Shown here: positions 30,301 to 34,598 of the stretch, in pieces
How the letters are laid out: every line of letters starts with the position of its first letter
Position numbering within the stretch: the first letter of the stretch is position 1
NCBI GenBank assembly: GCA_048213135.1
Contig: PS015127.1
Coordinates: forward strand, 84,473 to 119,070
Reading direction: 5' to 3'
DNA length: 34,598 bases
Source: Reclinomonas americana ATCC 50394
Taxonomy: Eukaryota > Jakobida > Jakobea > Jakobida
Position numbers and translations under genes: made by a program
The notes under the pieces: generated by a model
What the model saw: the letters and a program-made list of their open reading frames with translations, nothing else
Told to the model about the DNA's origin: nothing
The model's database searches: none

Positions 30301-33300
30301 TCAAACTGCCGGCAGTCATCAGGCCCGTCACCGTCGCCGTGCCGCCAGTCGCAATGCTGCCGCCACTCACAAGGCCCGACGTGCTCACCGAGCCGCTCTG
30401 CAGCGACCCAACGGTCGTCACACTGCCGCCCGTAATCACACCAGCTGCCTGCACGGTGCCGCCTGTCGTCAGGTTACCCGCCGTCACCAGACCGCCAGCG
30501 ACCACGGCGCCACTCGTCGTGAACCCGCCGCCGCCCGTCACCAGGCCGGCGGCGCTCACCGAGCTCGCACTCGCCAGGCTGCCCACCGATGCCGCGCCAG
30601 TCACATCAATTGTACCGGCCGTCGTCAAACTGCCGGCCATCAGCACGCCCGTCACCGTCGCCGTGCCGCCAGTCGCAATGCTGCCACCACTCACCAACCC
30701 CGACGTGCTCACCGAGCCGCTCTGCAGCGACCCGACGGTCGTCACACTGCCACCAGTGATCAGGCCCGCAGCCGACACAGTGCCACCAGTCACAAACGAG
30801 CCGCCAGTCACACTGTTGGTGGCCGCAATGGTGCCGGCCGTCGTCACACTGCCGGCCGTCACACCGCTGCCAACCACCAGCGTACCGTTGCTGCTAATGC
30901 TGCCGCCGCTCACCATCCCCGACGCGCTCATCAGCGCCGCCAGCAGCGTGCCACCAGTGGTTACACTGCCGCCACTGACGACACCTGCCGCACTCACAGT
31001 TCCACCACTGACGAGCGTGCCGACTGTGGCGTTGGCCAGCACCGTCAGCGTGCCGTCGGTGGTCAGACTGCCACCGGCCACCACGCCCGACGCACTCATG
31101 GTACGACCTTGCAATGTGCCGGCCGTGGTGACGCTCCCACCTGTGATGATGCCGACTGCGCCAATGGTGCCACCAGTAGTGAAGCNNNNNNNNNNNNNNN
31201 NNNNNNNNNNNNNNNNNNNNNNNNNNNNNNNNNNNNNNNNNNNNNNNNNNNNNNNNNNNNNNNNNNNNNNNNNNNNNNNNNNNNNNNNNNNNNNNNNNNN
31301 NNNNNNNNNNNNNNNNNNNNNNNNNNNNNNNNNNNNNNNNNNNNNNNNNNNNNNNNNNNNNNNNNNNNNNNNNNNNNNNNNNNNNNNNNNNNNNNNNNNN
31401 NNNNNNNNNNNNNNNNNNNNNNNNNNNNNNNNNNNNNNNNNNNNNNNNNNNNNNNNNNNNNCAGTTTGACGACGGCCGGCACGATTGGTGCCACTGGCGC
31501 GGCATCGGTGGGCAGTCTGGCGAGTGCGAGCTCGGTGAGTGCCGCCGGTCTGGTGACGGGCGGCGGCGGGTTCACGACGAGCGGTGCCGTGGTCGCTGGC
31601 GGTCTGGTGACGGCGGGCAACCTGACGACAGGCGGCACTGTGCAGGCGGCTGGTGTGATCACTGGCGGCAGCGTGACGACCGTTGGGTCGCTGCAGAGCG
31701 GCTCGGTGAGCACGTCGGGCCTGGTGAGTGGCGGCAGTATCGCAACTGGCGGCACGGCGACGGTGACGGGCCTTATGACTGCCGGCAGTTTCACGACGGC
31801 TGGCACGATTGGTGCCACCGGCGCGGCATCGGTGGGCAGCCTGGCTAGTGCTAACGCAGTGAGTGCCGCCGGCCTGGTGACGGGCGGTGGCGGATTCACG
31901 ACGAGTGGCACCGTGGTCGCTGGCGGTCTGGTGACGGCGGGCAACCTGACGACAGGCGGCACTGTGCAGGCGGCTGGTGTGATCACTGGCGGCAGCGTGA
32001 CGACCGTCGGGTCACTGCAGAGCAGCTTGGTGAGCACGTCTGGCCTGGTGAGCGGCGGCAGCATTGCGACTGGCGGCACGGCGACGGTGACGGGCGTGCT
32101 GATGGCCGGAAGTTTGACGACAGCCGGCACGATTGATGTGACTGGCGCAGCATCGGTGGGCAGCCTGGCGAGTGCTAACGCAGTGAGTGCTGCCGGCCTA
32201 GTGACGGGCGGCGGCGGGTTCACGACGAGTGGCGCCGTGGTCGCTGGCGGTCTGGTGACGGCGGGTAACTTGACGACGGGCGGCACTGTGCAGGCGGCTG
32301 GTGTGATTACGGGCGGCAGTGTGACGACCGTCGGGTCGCTGCAGAGCGGCTCGGTGAGCACGTCGGGCCTTGTGAGTGGCGGCAGCATTGTGACTGGCGG
32401 CACGGCAACGGTGACGGGCCTGATGACTGCCGGCAGTTTCACGACGGCTGGCACCATTCAAGCAGTCGGTGTGATCACTGGCGGCAGTGTGACGACCGCG
32501 GGCAGTTTGCAAGGACTGACGATGAGTGTATCGGGCGTTATCAATGGTGGCAGTCTGAATACGGTCGGCACGATTGTCAGCACTGGTTCCCTGACAGCCG
32601 GAAGTGTGACGACCGGCGGCGTGGTGACAGCCACCGGCCTAATCACGGGTGGCAGTGTGACGACGGCAGGATCGTTGCAGAGCGGCAGCGTGAGCTCCAA
32701 CGGTCTAATGTCGGGCGGCAGTCTGTCGACGGCAGGAACGCTTGTGAGCGCTCTCTCGGCGACAGTGGGCAGTTTGACAACTGGCGGTTCCATGTCGGCC
32801 GCCGGGCAAGTGACGGGTGGCAGTTTTTCGACAAGCGGCTTGATCTTGGCGACGGGAACAATTGTGACGCAAAGCGATGTGTTTGCGGGTGGGCGAGTGG
32901 CTGCCGTGGGGTTGGTGCAAGGCGGCAGCTTGTCGACGGCTGGCCAAGTGCTGTCGGTGGGTGATATGATAAGTGGCGGTAATGTGTCTGCCAGTGGAGC
33001 CGTACGAGGCGGCAGTGTGAGCACGAGTGGTGGTGTGATTGGCGGAAGCATGTCGACGTCGGGCACCGTGAGTGCGCAGGGTGTGATGAGCGGCGGCAGT
33101 CTGACGACGATTGGCACGATTGTGGCGGGAGGACTGGTTAGTGGAGCCAGTCTGAGCACCACGGGTACCGTGGTGGCTGGCGGCGCACTTCGTGCTGCCA
33201 CCATCACGTCGTCAGCTGACGTGACCACCGCCACCATTGTCGCCTCCGGACTTGTAAGCGGTGGTAGCTTTGTGACGTCTGGCACCGCTACAGTGACGGG

Positions 33301-34598
33301 TTTGCTGTCGGGTGGCAGTCTCAGCACTGCAGGCACAGCTGTAGTTGCCAGTGTGCTTACTGCCGGCAGCGTAACGTCGGCTGGTGCCATCACGGGTGAT
33401 TCACTTTCGGCTGCAGGCATTGTCTCAGGCGGCAGCATGACAACCAACGGCACTGGCGTGATTGGTCGCACTCTCAACGTTGGTGGCGTGCTGACTGCTG
33501 CAAGTGACCTGTCTGTGACCGGCGGTAGTGGGGCCAAGTTCACTGGGCCCGTGTCGGTCGACGGTGGCACCACCTTTGGTGGCCGTGTGGACATGAATAA
33601 CGTGGTCAATGTGACTGGAGCGGTCACGCTATCCAACACTGTGAATTCCTCCAGTCGCATCACCGCCAGCTCTCTGACATCAACCGGCAACGTGGATTCG
33701 CTGTCGTTGAATGTCGCTGCGGCGGCTACTGTGGGCACAACGCTCACAGCGGCTACAGTGACTAGCACAGGCGCAGTATCGGCCTCTGGTACTGTGTCTG
33801 GCTCTTCGTTGTCCACGAGCGGTTCGTTGTCGGCGGGCGGTGCGCTTATGGTGGGCAGTGTTACTACTGGCGGGGCGATTTCCGCTGCCGGTGTCATCAC
33901 TGGTGGGAGCGCGGTGGTCAACGGCGCCGTTTCCGCTGCTGGCACGATTTCCACCAGCAGTTTGACGACCGCCGGTGCCATCAATGCTGCTGGTGCACTG
34001 CTTGCCGGCAGTTTGTCTACCGGTGGCACGCTGAATGTAGGCGGCGTGATTACGGGGGGCAGTGTTACAACGCAGGGCTCCCTCGCAGGCTCCTCTGTCA
34101 GCACGGCCGGTGTGATTTCCGGAGGCAGCATTACGACTGGTGGATCACTGGCAGTGGGCAGCCTGACGGCTGCCACCAGTGTGTCCGCTGCCGGTCTGAT
34201 TGCTGCCGCCGGCGGTGTGCAAACCGTCGGCGCTGTGAGCGCCGCCGGTCAGCTGTCTGCAGGCAGCATGTCGACCGCGGGCACCTTGATTGTTGGTGAT
34301 GTCATCACGGGCGGTTCGTTGACGACCACCGGCAGTGTTCAAGGCCTCACCACCAGTGCCTCGGGCCTCGTGAGCGGTGGCAGTTTCGCCACGCAAGGCA
34401 CCATAATTGCCACCGGTGTGATTCTCGGTGGCAGCCTCACTACGGCTGGTAGTATTGCTGCTGCGGGCTCTCTGTCGGCTCGCGATGCCACTCTTGTTGG
34501 TTTCGTCGCCGCCAGTGGCATTGTCAGTGGCGGCAGTCTGTCGACGACTGGCACGCTGACTGTGACACAGTCTATCACTGCCGGCTCGTTGTCGACCT
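24395..34598 (+). CDS. Giant type II membrane protein with beta-type repeat ectodomain, open at window end
   Basis: Family not recognised. Exons: 24395-24456, 24534-24703, 24783-25219, 25289-25799 (with a 20-N gap), 25893-25986, 26061-26537, 26608-26876, 26947-28136, 28213-28256, 28339-28968, 29057-29964, then the inverted part, then 31462 to the end without a stop. Over 3000 residues are visible. The N-terminus is Pro-rich, then acidic (DDEDDEGGDDE), then Gln-rich. A basic KKSGVRRRCTARR precedes one hydrophobic helix (FWIIFLIVACILLLLGSAAG, about residue 355). By the positive-inside rule the N-terminus is cytosolic and the rest is outside. The ectodomain has an Asn/Ser stalk, a region of LTVGTGGATFNGPV-type repeats, and then 17-residue repeats of the form ITGGSVTTAGT. 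No catalytic motif is seen. A long beta-solenoid adhesin or coat protein is the best inference. Confidence 0.85.
25304..25323. other. Assembly gap (20 N) in the cytosolic part of the giant protein
   Basis: Twenty N between a leader reading LSQLP and a following open frame (GVERATPRVSVDSG). Frame across it cannot be checked because the length is probably arbitrary. Confidence 0.95.
29965..29984. other. Assembly gap (20 N), left edge of inverted segment
   Basis: Twenty N inside the repeat ectodomain. To its left the repeats read on the plus strand; to its right they read on the minus strand. Confidence 0.95.
29985..30631 (-). repeat. Two 324-bp repeat units (minus strand)
   Basis: Unit starts lie at 30631 and 30307, exactly 324 bp apart. 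Each encodes a 108-residue block that begins SLTTAGTI and ends GLMTAG or close to it. The second ends at the gap. These are copies of the same unit found at 31463 onward. Confidence 0.92.
29985..31185 (-). CDS. Repeat ectodomain segment in inverted orientation
   Basis: Across all 1201 bp the minus strand is open and encodes the same 17-residue repeats as the flanking plus-strand exons, for example SAAGLVTGGGGFTTSG and TGGSVTTVGSLQSGS. The plus strand here gives only the antisense Pro/Leu/Val pattern (TLPPVITPAACTVPP). Turned round, its first bases complete the codon left at 29964 (GGC A + GC TTC) and its last bases complete the one at 31462 (GCC GG + C AGT). Both joins keep the 17-residue register. 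It therefore belongs to the gene starting at 24395 and has been flipped, either by scaffolding or in the genome. Confidence 0.9.
31186..31461. other. Assembly gap (276 N), right edge of inverted segment
   Basis: All N within the repeat array. Orientation of the coding repeats changes from minus back to plus across it. The size is within 50 bases of one 324-bp repeat unit, so the estimate may reflect repeat mis-mapping. Confidence 0.95.
31463..32434 (+). repeat. Three tandem 324-bp (108-residue) units
   Basis: Unit starts at 31463, 31787 and 32111 are exactly 324 bp apart, and the next related start is at 32435. Each unit comprises sub-repeats of 17, 17, 18, 17, 17 and 22 residues with endings such as TGGSVTTVGS. 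The units differ by scattered substitutions only (for example SLTTAGTIGATG, SFTTAGTIGATG, SLTTAGTIDVTG), which indicates recent duplication or gene conversion. Confidence 0.93.
32435..34598 (+). repeat. Diverged 17-residue repeats to window end
   Basis: After the near-identical units the same short repeat continues in frame, with more sequence variation, to the last base of the window. Typical endings are NGGSLNTVGT, TGGSVTTAGS, SGGSLTTIGT and AGSLTTAGA. A brief interruption near 33530-33600 (GGSGAKFTGPVSVDGGTTFG) recalls the earlier LTVGTGG-type repeats of this protein. Confidence 0.9.

Noticed and set aside
29985-32434. CRISPR-like or transposon array suggested by regular direct repeats
   Set aside because: Units are 324 bp, coding and contiguous without spacers, and they translate into a regular protein repeat in a eukaryotic gene.
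29124-34598. Very long open frames on the strand opposite the repeats (Pro/Leu/Val/Thr-rich, for example TLPPVITPAACTVPP)
   Set aside because: They are the antisense image of GC-rich repeats coding Gly/Thr/Ser/Val. The repeat codons contain no stop in the reverse frame, and the sense reading continues a spliced gene with a membrane anchor.

Overview
This window is nuclear DNA from a GC-rich, intron-dense unicellular eukaryote. Canonical introns of roughly 60-120 bp split almost every gene, the standard code is used, and the products (histone H3, TRAPPC11, SDA1, DNAJC17 and a CEP57-like protein) are eukaryote-specific. A CEP57-like centrosomal protein suggests a lineage with centrioles, such as a holozoan or apusomonad-type protist. 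I cannot name the species. Eleven runs of N interrupt the scaffold. Four of them are exactly 20 N and are probably placeholders of unknown length.

Twelve genes can be supported and their strands alternate without exception. (1) Minus, 351-918: Ser/Gln/Pro-rich protein, partial. (2) Plus, 1571-3067: signal-peptide protein with a His-rich segment and three membrane spans. (3) Minus, 3254-3856: glycerol-3-phosphate dehydrogenase, N-terminal part. (4) Plus, 4320-5547: histone H3. (5) Minus, 5691-6452: small coiled-coil protein with an acidic tail. (6) Plus, 6552-12708: TRAPPC11. (7) Minus, 12882-14837: SDA1. (8) Plus, 15177-16442: FolD-type methylene-THF dehydrogenase/cyclohydrolase. (9) Minus, 17028-17867: DNAJC17. 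(10) Plus, 17985-19713: CEP57-like. (11) Minus, 20124-24100: coiled-coil protein of at least 1015 residues. (12) Plus, 24395 to beyond the window end: a giant type II membrane protein. Divergent pairs start as little as 99 and 117 bp apart, so shared two-way promoters are likely. Most genes are ordinary housekeeping functions (chromatin, ER-Golgi traffic, 60S export, one-carbon metabolism, splicing, centrosome) and form no single pathway.

The most unusual locus is the last 10 kb. It encodes a protein of more than 3000 visible residues: a Pro/Gln-rich cytosolic N-terminus, one transmembrane helix, and a huge external part made of Gly/Thr/Ser/Val repeats. The repeats settle into a 17-residue unit and then into 324-bp (108-residue) tandem blocks. 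The stretch 29985-31185 between two gaps encodes the same repeats on the opposite strand. If it is turned round, both of its ends join the flanking exons base for base, in frame and in repeat register. It is therefore either a scaffolding error or a true inversion.

Other points of note are a histone H3 with an extra residue in its tail, a recurrent GTTGCG 5' splice site, and very small first coding exons.
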